This document shows, piece by piece, positions 10,368 to 20,544 of a stretch of 37,365 bases of DNA. Under the pieces are notes generated by a model, which had not been told where the DNA came from, ran no database searches, and was given only the letters and a program-made list of their open reading frames with translations. Source of the DNA: Chara braunii (taxonomy: Eukaryota; Streptophyta; Charophyceae; Charales; Characeae); contig BFEA01000007.1 of the NCBI GenBank assembly GCA_003427395.1, positions 7,675,976 through 7,713,340 on the forward strand. The letters are read 5' to 3'. The first letter of the stretch is position 1; each line of letters begins with the position of its first letter. Made by a program: the position numbers and the translations under genes.

Positions 10368-10375
10368 CTATATAG
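10368..10375 (-). promoter_or_regulatory. Putative TATA box of the element 2 LTR
   Basis: CTATATAG (self-complementary) lies in the 3' LTR about 330 bp from its start in the element's direction, a usual place for the U3/R border. Confidence 0.5.
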
Positions 10376-10462
10376 TGCTGGCCCGTCCAGGAGGCTGCCC
10401 TTGCCAATGCCAAAACGTGCCAGACCCGTTCGTTGAAGCTACACCAAGGGTTGTCTTGAAAA

Positions 10463-10675
10463 CAGGCCCAAAATGGCCTGTGCTAAAACCTTGGTTTGGT
10501 GCCTGAGTTTCAGGGCAGGTCGATCTTATGAGGGCCTGAAAATGGCCTTCAGTTTCAGGCTGAAAAGACTCAGGGCCGGAAAGGCCCGGATTTACGCTGA
10601 AACGACACAGGGCATGTAGGCCCTTGTTTTCAGGCTTCCGGGCTGAAAACGACACGGGCCTGAAAATGGCCCGTG
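10463..10675. repeat. Four related palindromes in U3 of element 2
   Basis: GGCC-type arms flank a short A-rich centre four times: 10463-10480 (CAGGCC to GGCCTG), 10531-10549, 10573-10587 (GGGCC to GGCCC) and 10653-10675 (perfect CACGGGCC / GGCCCGTG around TGAAAAT). They lie upstream of the TATA box in the element's direction, where enhancer elements would be expected. Confidence 0.8.
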
Positions 10676-10703
10676 CAGCCTGTTGCAGGCGCAGCATGTA
10701 ACA

Positions 10704-10716
10704 CCCCCCCTTCCTT
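10704..10716 (-). other. Polypurine tract of element 2
   Basis: On the - strand AAGGAAGGGGGGG is followed directly by the LTR start TGTTACATGC. The chromodomain-like frame ends (TAA, 10715-10717) at the tract itself, a compact arrangement. Confidence 0.9.
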
Positions 10717-12050
10717 ATGAAGTTAAGCCGGGTCGAGGGCGAAGCTGACGATCTGAAGGTGGAACCTGGACGCGGGTGTGACGTGGAGCCGAAGATACCG
10801 GCTTGCCTTGCATCTTGCGTTCGTAGCGTGCGAGAACATCTAGAGTTGTTGCTTGGAGTTCCGCACGGGTCAACCAACGGTCAACTTTGTGAGTGCAGTA
10901 CGCAAAGTGTACCAAGTACTCAGTTGGCCTGTTGCCGTATCGTCGCTAGGAGATGATGTCGCCGACCTCTTAAAAATCGTCCATAGAGGGTGGGTCTTGC
11001 GATCGTCGCCCCGGAAAATCGTCATCATCAGCTGGCGTGTAAAGAGCCAACTTGGAGTAATGAAAGACCGGGTAGACGGGCAAGTGGGCGGGTACCTGAA
11101 CGGTGAAGGTCCTTCGGGTGCATCCCCAACGGATGTCATGATCGGCCAGGGCCCCATCCATTTCGGGAGGAGCTTGCGAGAGAGATCTTGTTCAAGGCTG
11201 AACTCCGCGGCGGAAACCCAAACGAGATCGCCGGCGTGGAATGGGCAAGGAAGACGCTGGCGGTTGGCCTGTTGGTTCATGCGTTGCTGCGTCTTAGCCA
11301 TCTGGTCGCGTGCCTTGAGAAGTAGCTCTTGCATCCGACGTAAGAAGAGAAGATGGTCGTCGCTCTCGGCCGTTCGTGGAATGATTATGTCCAACAGAGA
11401 AGTGACCGGCGAGGCGTGCTCAAACTCGAAGGGCGACATCCCGATCGTCGGGTGGATGGACGAGTTGTATGCCAACTCGACATCCAGCAACCGCTCCACC
11501 CAATACCTTTGGTCGGGACGAATGAGAGTGCGAAGGAGAACCTGTGCGGTCTGGCGCGCCCTCTCCGTTTGGCCATCGGTTTCAGGGTGGCGAGCCAAAC
11601 TTGGCTTGAGAGATGAGCCCCATCGTTTGATGAGTGCCAACCAAAAATCAGATATGAACCGAGTGTCGCGGTCGCAGACGATTTCCTTGGGGTAACCCTT
11701 GGTTCGAATCCAACCGGCGTAAAGAACCTCGGCCAACTCCGGTGCCTTGGCATGATAGCGGCAAGGCAAAAACATGGCGAACTTGGCGAGTCGGTCGACC
11801 ACCGTGAGAATCCCATCCACAACGGCCTTGTGCTTGGGGAAAGACCCGGTAATGTCCATGGCAATCGCTTCCCTTCGGTGCAAGGGGACCGATAATGGTC
11901 GCAGCTCACCGTACAGACGATGGTTGCGGGATTTGCAGCGTCAATAAACCTTGCATGACTCGCAATAGCGTGTGACGTCACCGAGAAGGCAGGGCCACTA
12001 AAATCGCTTGCGAAGTCGGCCAATCGTGCGATTGACTCCAAAGTGTTCAG
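10717..12050 (-). pseudogene. Integrase and chromodomain-like tail, element 2
   Basis: Zinc-binding part (about 11940-12100): EHFGVNRTIGRL is followed by stops TAG (before WPCLLGD) and TGA (after CKVY), and one zinc Cys reads Tyr. The core is open from about 11883: IAMDITGSF (first Asp), CDRDTRFISDFW (second Asp), ETDGQTER (Glu), then ELAYNSSIHPTIGMSPFE and a long helix. GDLVWVSAAEF, LLPKWMGPWPI and, after a frameshift near 11100, VPAHLPVYPVFHYSKLALY complete the C-terminal domain. A chromodomain-like end (EYLVHFAY, DRWLTRAEL) follows in another frame to 10715. Confidence 0.88.
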
Positions 12051-13862
12051 TCGGGAGATTCGTGAAACTCGCCAAGAAGCCGTGCACACAAGTGAGAGTC
12101 ACTCGGTACGCAAAGAAGGTCCTTCCCTCGTGTGTGGACAAGCAAGTACCCCTCTTGGATCCGGTAGTGAGAAGGCGTCGGATTAGGAGAGGAGCAATTC
12201 TCGTACTTGTCGCGGAACTCAGGGTCGGCTTGGTAGCAGCAGATGAAACTGTCCCACAGTTCGTCGTCGATCTCGAAGGTCGAATAAACCGCGGTACAAT
12301 GATCCGGACGCCGTGAAAGAGCATCCGAAAAACGGTTAGACTTCCCCGGAATGTGATCAGGAAAGAAGTCAAATTGGTCGATGAAAGCCATCCATCGGGC
12401 GATGGTGCTGTTGACGGTGTCTTGGGTCTTGTAAAAGACCAACGGATTGTTGTCCGTTACCCATCGGAATTTACTTCGACCAAGGAGGACGTGCCGCCAC
12501 TGCTTGAGCGAGTGGACGAAGGCTAGGAGCTCCTTCTTGCGTGCATCATCAATGGAGTGCACGACGGGCACTTTCTTGCTGAAGTATTCGACTGGGTGCC
12601 AGTCCACGCCATCGTGTTGCTCGAGGACGACACCAATGCCATAGCCAGACGCATCTGTAGTGACGCGCGTTGGCAAGAGCTGGTCATATATGCGCAAGAC
12701 CTCCGCAGATAATAGCGCGGCTTTGAGAGCCAAAAATGATTCCCGCACATCCTCTCGAAGTCAAACGACCGATCCTCGTATTGAAGCTTGGTCAAGTGGG
12801 CCGCGATCTTCAAGTATCCCTTGATAAAACGTTCGTAGTAGCCGGCAAGGCCAAGGAGTGAACGGGCATCCGTGACGTTCCGCGGCTCCGACCAGTCTTG
12901 GATGGCTTGAATCTTGTCCGATAGCGGACTAATGCCCTCCGGTGTGACAAAATGGCCCAAGTATTCCAGCTCTTCCCGGACAAATTCGCACTTGTCGCGG
13001 TTGGCTTTGTACTTGGCGCGGCAGAGCGTCTCCAACACTCGTCGAAGGTGCTCAAGATGTCGTCTAAGCAGACTAACACGAACTGGTCCAACATCGCACG
13101 AAACTCGTTGGTCATTGCCGATTGAAAGGTCACCGGGGCGTTCGTGAGGCCAAAAGGCATGACCACCCACTCAAAATGCCCATACCGCGTCTTGAACGCG
13201 AATTTATAGCGATCGTTCGGCCGAATCGAAATCTGATGGTATCCTGACTTCAAATCCAACTTAGAGAAGTACTTTGCGCCGCCCAATCGCTCAAGAAGAT
13301 CGTCGATAGTAGGAAGAGGCCCCACATTCTTGACGGTTTGCACGTTGAGCTTGCGGTAGTCGATGCACAATTGTAGATCTTTGTTCTTCTTCCTTACGAA
13401 GAGAATTGGTGCTCCATATGGGGAGCTACTAGGGCGGATCCAGCTGTCCAACAAGTCATCGAGTTGCGCACGGAGGACCGTAAACTCCTCCTCGCTCATG
13501 CGATTAATGCAACCTTTCGGCGGCACAGCACCGGCCTCCAGAATGATCTCGTGAGAGATCGGCCGATCCGGTACCACACCGGTAGGTGACTCGAAGATAT
13601 CGGCGAACTCGTCAAGCAACCGCACCACACGGGGGTCCGAAGACAAATCCGTGGGTGAAGAGTCGGCTACCGCGACAGTCTGTAGGAAACATAGGCCGAT
13701 TCGTCGGGCTGCTCGTAAGCACAAGTAGCCCGGAATGACTTGGCCATCACCAGTTGGCATCGGATCGAACGGTGCGGAAGAGGAATAGTACACGGTACTT
13801 CGGCGCGTCGCGAACGGTAAGAGTCCGCTGGTGGAAGTTGACCGTGTGATCCGCACTTGCAA
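12051..13862 (-). pseudogene. Reverse transcriptase and RNase H, element 2
   Basis: RT is open from about 13862: [69 protein letters not shown]. The catalytic motif is VCLDD (13059-13070): both aspartates remain and Cys replaces the usual Tyr. Just after it a short deletion removes the family's VYS-type segment and shifts the frame. The thumb ([21 protein letters not shown]) and connection follow in another frame, then a further shift near 12750 leads to RNase H (TTDASGYGIG, ARKKELLAF, VTDNNPL, SDALSRRPD). The domains are well preserved but no longer joined. Confidence 0.92.
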
Positions 13863-14569
13863 GCCAAGGCATTCCCAAAATAATGTCGAAGTCTGTGTCC
13901 AAAATGTCGAACGTCACCGGTTCGCATGCATGACGTGCGAAATAGACCGGTATGGCCTCGATGTAGCGGTCGATAATTTGCTGCGTCCTTATGGCGCCGT
14001 CGGGTTTGGCTTCCTTCGAACTTGTGTGCCAAGGCCAACCCTTTGCATAACGGCTTGCGGGACATGCCGCTATCCAGCAAAGCGTTGCAGGACGCTTGCC
14101 CAACTTAGATGCAAATATAGAGGAGCGGTGCGTTGTTGTCATTGTACCGCTGCTTGCGAAACTCGCGGGCCACCATGGTAACATACGCAAGGATGTCCCC
14201 CACCGTGACTTCGTCATCCGTCAACGAAGTTGGTGGTGCATAGAAGGATAAGTACGTGTGAAGATGAGCGCATAATGCTGCGCATTGCAATCCCAGCAAG
14301 CGGTCCGTGGGCGGGAGAGGGAGCCATGCGAAATCCTCGGACGTGAGCGGGTTCAATACCTCTATGTTGAACTCGTGCGCCGAATCCCGTGAAGAACCAC
14401 TTGAAGACGATAAGTCACCGCTGCCGGACGGAGAAGATGTTGCACACACGTCTTGTCCTTGAGCATGAGTACCCAGCGTAGGAACGAGCCGGGCAGCATA
14501 GTCCACATAAAAAAATAGAAGAGCAGGACTATCGACTTTGACGTGTGCGTCAGAACGAAGGGCGGTCAC
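13747..14569 (-). pseudogene. Gag-Pol linker and aspartic protease, element 2
   Basis: A serine-rich linker (SSPSGSGDLSSSSGSS) leads to the protease, whose active site CNALLDSG (Asp-Ser-Gly at 14066-14074) is intact. A TAA stop lies about 10 codons earlier, before VGQASCNALL. A frameshift after the active site moves the rest to another frame, which ends with [19 protein letters not shown], the typical second protease landmark. The family function is polyprotein processing. Confidence 0.82.
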
Positions 14570-14628
14570 CCAAGAAGCAACCGGTTCCGAAGGCGTCGAG
14601 AGTGTCGTCGAGTCACTCCCGCCGGTGC

Positions 14629-16157
14629 TCAGTTTCCCGATTTGCCTTTGCCTTTCGACGGGCAGCCCATTGTGTAGTGGAGATCGCTGTTACACCACAG
14701 ACAATAGCGGAATCTCGTGTGTGCCTTGTACGCCGTTTCAGAGAGACCGTAGTGGGACCATGGGGCTGGAGCTGCTGCGCCGAGCCCGGGGCTAGATGTG
14801 GTGTTTGTCTTTGCCTTGCCGCGTCCTCGGCCTTTGCCGAGGTGGCCACCATCCTTGGCGGCCGCAAGTCTGTCCCCTTCATTGGCAGCCACGGCCTCGC
14901 TAGATTGGTCGTTTGGCATTGTCGCCTCGACCACGACCACTTTCGGCTGATGCTGATCTCTACCTCGGGCCTGTCGGAGACGAATGGTGGAGGTTCTTCG
15001 CCTCCTTGTTCATGATAATAATTTGTGCGGCCTTGTCGAAGAGCTCCGCCGTTGTCGTCAGGGTGTCCTCGACGTGAGTCAAGGCATTGCCCAACGCGGG
15101 ACATGAGCTCGAGATGTGTAGTGTTTGACGACCTTGAAACCCATTTGAATGTCCGGGACGGATGTCAAGCGTTGGTACTCGGCAATCCAATCAACAGTCG
15201 GCAGCGTGCCTTGTTCGAAGGTCATCCGCTTGTCCATTGCCTTGATCTCCGGCGGCTCTACTTGGAGCCGCTTATGCCACTCCACCTTTAGATCATCCCA
15301 ACTGATGTTGGTTTGCAAGTTGGCAGCCACCACTCCCTACTTGGACAAGAGATTGTCCAACCATGCTTGGCACGCGCCCCCCGACCGGGAGTAGAAGTAC
15401 GCGTGATGCTTGTGTTTGCTGACGTGGTGGAGCTGCAACTTGAGCTCGAGCTTGCGGAACCATGGAATCGGGTCCGTCTTCGTCGAGTCACGGAAGATCT
15501 CCTGCCCATCGAACTTTGGAGTTGTCTTCGTGGTTCCAAGCTCGAGTGGTTGGCGGGAGTACAAATCCTATGCTCCAACTGTTGTGATGAGGTTTGCTGT
15601 AACTGCACACCATCCTTGAGGGATCCGACGTCAATCTCCAATGCCTCGAGGCGATCGGAGGTGTTGGAAGACCTGGCATCGAGGGCGGCGACGGGTCGCT
15701 GCTCCAGCTGGTGGAGGCGGCTGTGGACTTGAGACAACGCGTCGTCGAGGCTGTCGATGTCCTCCTGATGTGTAATGCATGTTGCCAGGAGATCCGTGAG
15801 ATCGGAGAGGAGTAGAGCAATCTTGTTTTCACTCTCTTTCATCTTACCATTCTCGGCCTCGGCCCGCCAGTCCGCTGCCATTGTGAGCAAAGCTCGCTCT
15901 CCGCTGCATATCTTCTCGCGTCGTTGAATCCGTTCTTCATCGGCAGCCTTTGCTGCTGCCTCGTCTTGCTGGCGCTGCTGTTCAATTACCAACAGACGTG
16001 CCTTCTCGGCGTCCTCTGCCTTCCTCTTTGCTGCGGCTGCTACTGCATCCGACCGTTGCTTGGCTTCGGTAATCAGAAGCAGCATCCGGGCCTGATAGGC
16101 CTCGTCCGTTTCCCCTGATTTCTGGTGCATGACGGCTGTTTGTGAGCGCGTGAGCAT
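14629..16157 (-). pseudogene. gag of element 2: coiled coil, capsid, zinc knuckle
   Basis: The start is placed at the ATG at 16157 (MLTRSQTAVMHQKSG); the open frame upstream only translates the 13-bp tandem repeats. The first about 190 residues are Ala/Glu/Lys-rich and probably coiled coil. After a frameshift near 15560 comes the capsid: PKFDGQEIF, DPIPWFRKLELKL, FYSRSGGACQAWLDNLLSK, then, past a further break, ISWDDLKVEWHKRLQVEPPE and PTVDWIAEYQRL. More shifts near 15110 and 14950 lead to a Gly/Lys-rich linker and the CCHC knuckle CLWCNSDLHYTMGC (14662-14703). Confidence 0.85.
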
Positions 16158-16172
16158 AGACCAGGCCGGGGA

Positions 16173-16284
16173 CCTGCTGACGTGGCACTCCCTGCTGCTG
16201 ACGTGGCCTGCTGACGTGGTCTGCTGATGTGGCCTGCTGACGTGGTCTGCTGATGTGGCCTGCTGACGTGGTCTGCTGACATGG
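16173..16284. repeat. 13-bp tandem repeats with ACGT cores
   Basis: From 16194 to 16284 seven 13-bp units of type CCTGCTGACGTGG follow each other, with one more at 16173-16185. About five keep TGACGTGG, the ACGT-core site bound by plant bZIP factors. The others read TGATGTGG or TGACATGG, each one CpG transition away. They lie just upstream of the gag start in the element's direction. Confidence 0.85.
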
Positions 16285-17095
16285 CAACTTACCAATGCCG
16301 CCGCAGGGGGTACCTGGAGACCGATAGAGAAGATAAGACCAGAGGGGGCAACAACGTAGGTGGGGAGGGGTGGGTGGGATAAATCGCCCAGATAAGGAGC
16401 CACTAATCAAAAAGAAGAAAAGTTTGAACTTTCCAAAAATTTCGAGAAAAAGAAAAAAAAATACTCGTTTGCAAGGTCAGTAGGCCTCCCAATTCCCCCT
16501 GAAGTGCGAAATTACGAATGAGGAAAATTTCAAACTTTCAGACTGCCAATGATGATCCGATAAGAGAAGTCCGAAAATAAAATCATATAAAAATATTCGG
16601 AATTACTCAGATGAGAGTATGCGCAGTTTGGAAACTGGTAACTGCAAGAGGGATTTCCCGTACCGTTTTCAAATCTCGAAAAACGAATTTCAGAAATGAC
16701 AGAAAAAAAAATATTCCGGATTTCCAATAACGGGAATCTGCAAAAGGAAATCGAAATTTTCAAAAACAGATATTCCGGATTTCCAATAACGGGAATCTGC
16801 AAAAGGAAATCGAAATTTTCAAAAACAGATATTCCGGATTTCCAACAACGAAATTTCGAATTTTCAGAAGAAAAACGAAAACTTAAATTTCAGGTGTTGC
16901 ACTATTGCGATTTTCCACAACAGAAATAGCGGGAAAACAAAATCCAAGAAAAGAAAAAATTTTCGATTTTCGGCAGTGAGGTCAAAATCGTGATTTTGGG
17001 GGCTAACTAGTGTGCTCTAATCAATCACTCAAGACTAATCAGCTACTTAGTCCCCGCACATGCGTCAGATCAGGTTGTCCTGATTCACGTGCGGT
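16285..17095 (-). other. Leader of element 2
   Basis: Between the gag-proximal repeats and the primer site the sequence is A/T-rich with no recognisable protein. Frames here read through simple and tandem repeats. It includes the 59-bp repeats at 16713-16860. Confidence 0.7.
16713..16860. repeat. 59-bp tandem repeat
   Basis: Units start with ATTCCGGATTTCC at 16713, 16772 and 16831; the first two are essentially identical and the third is partial. They lie in the A/T-rich leader of element 2. Confidence 0.92.
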
Positions 17096-17107
17096 GTTCC
17101 GATACCA
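17096..17107 (-). other. Primer-binding site of element 2 (tRNA-Met type)
   Basis: On the - strand TGGTATCGGAAC begins two bases after the LTR end (GTGACA). It matches the plant initiator tRNA-Met site TGGTATCAGAGC at 10 of 12 positions, and the two differences are transitions. Confidence 0.85.
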
Positions 17108-17109
17108 AC

Positions 17110-18006
17110 TGTCACATGCCCAGTTGGGCGATGTACATGTATACTTGAGGATCCACAATGTGATGAAAAGGACTGAATGGACAATGCAGTGCAAGTGAAA
17201 TCTCAATAAGTAGTGTACATCCTGATACATACAAAAATGGTGCTTTCTAGCGCAGTGGAAGACTTAGATACAAGTCCTAACCTGACCCGGACTGACCTCT
17301 GTCACGTAGTGCAAGACAGCACAGCAGAATGCTAGAATACCAATGACTAGCCCAATCAATGTCGCAGTACAGACCAAACATACATCATCCTCATCACAAG
17401 GTGTGAAGGGGCCTGGCGCTACACAGGAAGAATGCGCCCGGTCCAGTCCATACACAGACGAAGAGGAGGTTAGCAGACGAAGAAGAAAGGGGAAGATGGG
17501 AATGTCGTCAACACCAAGTCTTTTTACAAGTCCCAGATAATCCCTCGTCAAATGTCTGAAGCCCAATGTCGAGTCTGGATCCAAATGTCACCAAGCCCGC
17601 TCTCTCATAGTCTGCTGATGCAGTGAAGTCAGGTAATGAGAGGGTGAGAGGGAGATGGTGGACTGAGAAGAGGAAGACGAAAAACTCTCTCTCTCTCATG
17701 TGCCAGGTACCAACCTGTGAAGATGGCGCCGTGCTGCAGGTACCTCGAAGACGAAGCTGGAACTATGGCGCTGCGGTAAGTCTCCCTGGCCTCCGCCCAA
17801 TCTCTCTCCCTCTAGTACTACTCTAGCTCCTAATAGCGCCCAGCACTGAAGACTACTGCTAACGCTACTAGCGCCCAGCGCTGAAGACTACTGCTACCGC
17901 TACTACTACTCCTGCAGCGCTCCTCCAGAGTGCTGCTGCCGAATCCTGAAGACTACCTCCTGCCTCCTGAACTGCACGTGAAGTGCCTGGGAAGTACCTA
18001 GGAACT
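17110..18006 (-). repeat. 5' LTR of element 2 (right copy, cut by gap)
   Basis: Begins TGTCACATGCCCAG and follows the left LTR base for base to the end of the 95-bp block, then runs into N. Compared with the left copy about 363 bp are missing, which fits inside the gap. Confidence 0.92.
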
Positions 18007-18516
18007 NNNNNNNNNNNNNNNNNNNNNNNNNNNNNNNNNNNNNNNNNNNNNNNNNNNNNNNNNNNNNNNNNNNNNNNNNNNNNNNNNNNNNNNNNNNNNN
18101 NNNNNNNNNNNNNNNNNNNNNNNNNNNNNNNNNNNNNNNNNNNNNNNNNNNNNNNNNNNNNNNNNNNNNNNNNNNNNNNNNNNNNNNNNNNNNNNNNNNN
18201 NNNNNNNNNNNNNNNNNNNNNNNNNNNNNNNNNNNNNNNNNNNNNNNNNNNNNNNNNNNNNNNNNNNNNNNNNNNNNNNNNNNNNNNNNNNNNNNNNNNN
18301 NNNNNNNNNNNNNNNNNNNNNNNNNNNNNNNNNNNNNNNNNNNNNNNNNNNNNNNNNNNNNNNNNNNNNNNNNNNNNNNNNNNNNNNNNNNNNNNNNNNN
18401 NNNNNNNNNNNNNNNNNNNNNNNNNNNNNNNNNNNNNNNNNNNNNNNNNNNNNNNNNNNNNNNNNNNNNNNNNNNNNNNNNNNNNNNNNNNNNNNNNNNN
18501 NNNNNNNNNNNNNNNN
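18007..18516. other. Assembly gap (510 N)
   Basis: All bases are N. The left edge is the same LTR base at which the other LTR carries its single N. The sequence after the gap (TGTTACATCC) does not match the LTR end, so the LTR finishes inside the gap. Confidence 1.
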
Positions 18517-18725
18517 TGTTACATCCATGCCAGCGTCATCAGAGAGCATATAGGAAGGTCCAAAACAACATCGCCACATCTGACCGTGGACATGGAAGCT
18601 AAAAAACCATGCATACACTGCTCCCATGAACGGTATCACAAGCGCATCTGTATGATAAAAACCACTCAAAATTCAAATTCACTCCACCCGCTTGAGGATA
18701 CGGCACCCGGGTTCCTTAAGCTTAC

Positions 18726-19406
18726 CTGAAGTTTGTCAGGCATCATCTTGCTCTTCTTTTGATCAACTGGTTTTGCCTCTGGAACAGGTGAGTCTTCGGG
18801 TAAATACTGCACCACATAAGAAAATGAGGCGTTGGTAAATATAAAGAGCATTTCAACTACAGGACCAGTAAAGGTCCATCAACACCAGGTAAACAAGCTG
18901 CTCATTGGAATGCCGAGATCATGATGACTTAGATCGAGAAGACGTGAATGATCGATCCACCAGTACAGGAGGGAAAGGGCTGACTTTCAGTATGCATTGT
19001 CCAATCAGATGCATGCATGGCCTACGGGAATTAAGCAAATCTGAGCTACAGTTGAAATCCTGAGGGACAGGCCTAAAATTGCAGCTTCAGACTAGGTTTG
19101 GAGCACAATGCATCACAAAAACAGTTCTGCAAGAGACATTTCAGTACACACTAGCCACCATCATTACACCTCAATCAAAGCAATTCCAAAAACCTGTAAG
19201 GCCATGAGAACACACAACTGATACTCATACTTTTCTCTGATCACACAGCTGTGCTAGCCATAGGAGGATTGCAATATGGCAGATGAACACCGCTGCTCAC
19301 ACTTTCACAATAGCTTATTCAGAAATTCAACTATAAAGTAGTATAAACTTTTTTTTTAATTAAAAAAAAAAACTTCCACCATTCCTCTCAGGTCCGCATC
19401 ATAAAC
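18726..19406 (-). CDS. Possible host-gene fragment: three short exons
   Basis: Three - strand blocks have splice-like borders, no stop and lengths divisible by three. The block at 19374-19406 encodes VYDADLRGMVE (acceptor CTGACAG, weak donor GTTTTT). The block at 19170-19193 encodes VFGIALIE (acceptor CCTTACAG, donor GTGTAA). The block at 18726-18806 encodes 27 residues starting YLPEDSPVPEAK (acceptor GGTGCAG, strong donor CAG/GTAAGC). The last is the most convincing. I do not recognise the protein. Further exons would lie in the gap or upstream of 19406. Short phase-0 blocks can arise by chance, so this stays tentative. Confidence 0.35.
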
Positions 19407-20269
19407 CTGTCAGATAAATAATAAAGAGCAAGAAAGGTAAAAGAAGCTACAGAGGATGCAACCTCGGAATTTGCCCTTCAATATTATGTGGCCTGTGATG
19501 GATCTTGTCCATCTGCTGGGTGGGATCTCTGCCCTCTCCACACTGCTTCTGAGTTGTGCCAGTATTTCAACCGTATGCGAAGGTCATTTATCTCTGCTAC
19601 TTTGCCCACTGCGCAGCCACACCTTTTTTTTTTTCTTTTTTTTTTTATAATGCAAAACAGGACCTTATGGTCCTGGCTCCTTTTCCATTCTGGTGAGCAT
19701 CAGTCCGGTTCCTATTCCCCCGGCAAGTCCAAGATAGTACAAAGGTTACTCACTCACGCTCCTCCCCCTTATGGTGTGAAGGCCCAGAAGACGACATTGA
19801 TTACTTCCTTGAAGAAGGATGTACCGATCTTCACCCCTGCCTAAGTTAGCCTGTTCTAGTACCTGCTGCTTGACTCTGCTGGAAATATCTGGCCTCTTCT
19901 CTGGCTGATCCTCCCTATGAAATGGGCCTGTGACGTATCTGTGTTTTTCTGTGACAGTGGGTGTGTCGGGCTCCTTTGCTCTACTTCTAGACTCCTTGGG
20001 CGCAGTTTAACTTAAGGGTGTCACTTGGAGCTAAAAACCCTAAACCCTAGCTTGGTTGCACTCTGCTGATAGGACTTTTCCTGATGATTGTTTCCTGGCA
20101 GTGCCTACTGTTGATGTGAGGTCTGTTTGAATTTTGTAGCCTATTCTCTGTTTGGGGTTGGGGTAGTGGGAGGTGGGTTGGTAGGGTTGGGAGTTTTGAG
20201 TCGGTGGAGGTTGTGGGGTAGCTGCGGAGCGCACACGCAGCCACTGCGAGCTACGGGAAAACCTCGTAG
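19407..20269. other. Unassigned region with a telo-box-like motif
   Basis: No gene is recognised. CCCTAAACCCTAG (20038-20050) resembles the plant telo-box found in promoters and 5' leaders of translation genes; two units are too few to be telomeric. A - strand frame from 20276 starts MAATRFSRSSQWLRVR, which looks like an organelle-targeting peptide and could be a first exon of the candidate gene at 18726-19406, but it overlaps repeat sequence and has no clear donor site. Confidence 0.3.
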
Positions 20270-20512
20270 CAGCCACTCTCTTGCCAGGAGCGACTCACGA
20301 GACACGTAAACGTCCTGCGTCGTCTTCTCGCTCTGCTCTCTGACCCTGATCGCACCCTCCCCATTATCCCTATTCGCCTGGGGACATCTACGAGGGTGTA
20401 CCGCGCTTTATGGGACTCTGGCTCGCAGGTAGACTTCGTTCACCCTCGCGTCGTCAGTGCGAATACCCTTACAAGGGTATCCGCCCTGGTTTTTGCAAGC
20501 GACAAAAAATAA
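20270..20512 (+). pseudogene. Orphan retroelement protease fragment
   Basis: A short frame between stops reads LPIIPIRLGTSTRVYRALWD, then SGSQVDFVHPRVV. It has the hydrophobic strand, the Asp-Ser-Gly active site (20414-20422) and the following F-V-H-P-R pattern of Ty3/gypsy proteases. It lies on the strand opposite to element 3 and ends in TAA about 35 bp before the LTR-like repeat at 20545, with no RT or integrase after it. It is therefore a relic of a further element, perhaps the one that owns that repeat. Confidence 0.5.
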
Positions 20513-20544
20513 GTTTGGTTTAAAGTTTAAGTATACCGCGCGAG

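Larger units (their letters stand above)
9350..10703 (-). repeat. 3' LTR of element 2 (left copy)
   Basis: On the + strand it runs from TGTCGCATGCCC to GCATGTAACA and is followed at once by the polypurine complement. It matches 17110-18006 from its first base. It is 1354 bp as written, or about 1258 bp once the 95-bp duplication around the single N at 10245 is removed. In the element's direction a TATA box lies about 330 bp in, so U3 is about 10703-10370. Confidence 0.92.
9350..18006 (-). mobile_element. Element 2: near-complete Ty3/gypsy element on the minus strand
   Basis: Read on the - strand: 5' LTR (17110 into the gap), tRNA-Met primer site (17096-17107), a leader with tandem repeats, gag with coiled coil, capsid and zinc knuckle, protease, RT, RNase H, integrase, a chromodomain-like tail, polypurine tract (10704-10716) and 3' LTR (9350-10703). 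The two LTRs align over almost 900 bp with scattered substitutions (by eye about 7-8% over the first 330 bp), so the insertion is not recent. About 363 bp of the 5' LTR should lie in the 510-N gap, so the target-site duplication cannot be checked. Confidence 0.92.

Noticed and set aside
10853-11695. 280-residue plus-strand frame
   Set aside because: It lies antisense to the integrase of element 2, whose motifs are clear on the minus strand.
20038-20050. Interstitial telomere (CCCTAAACCCTAG)
   Set aside because: Only about two units are present; a telo-box or chance match is more likely than telomeric DNA.
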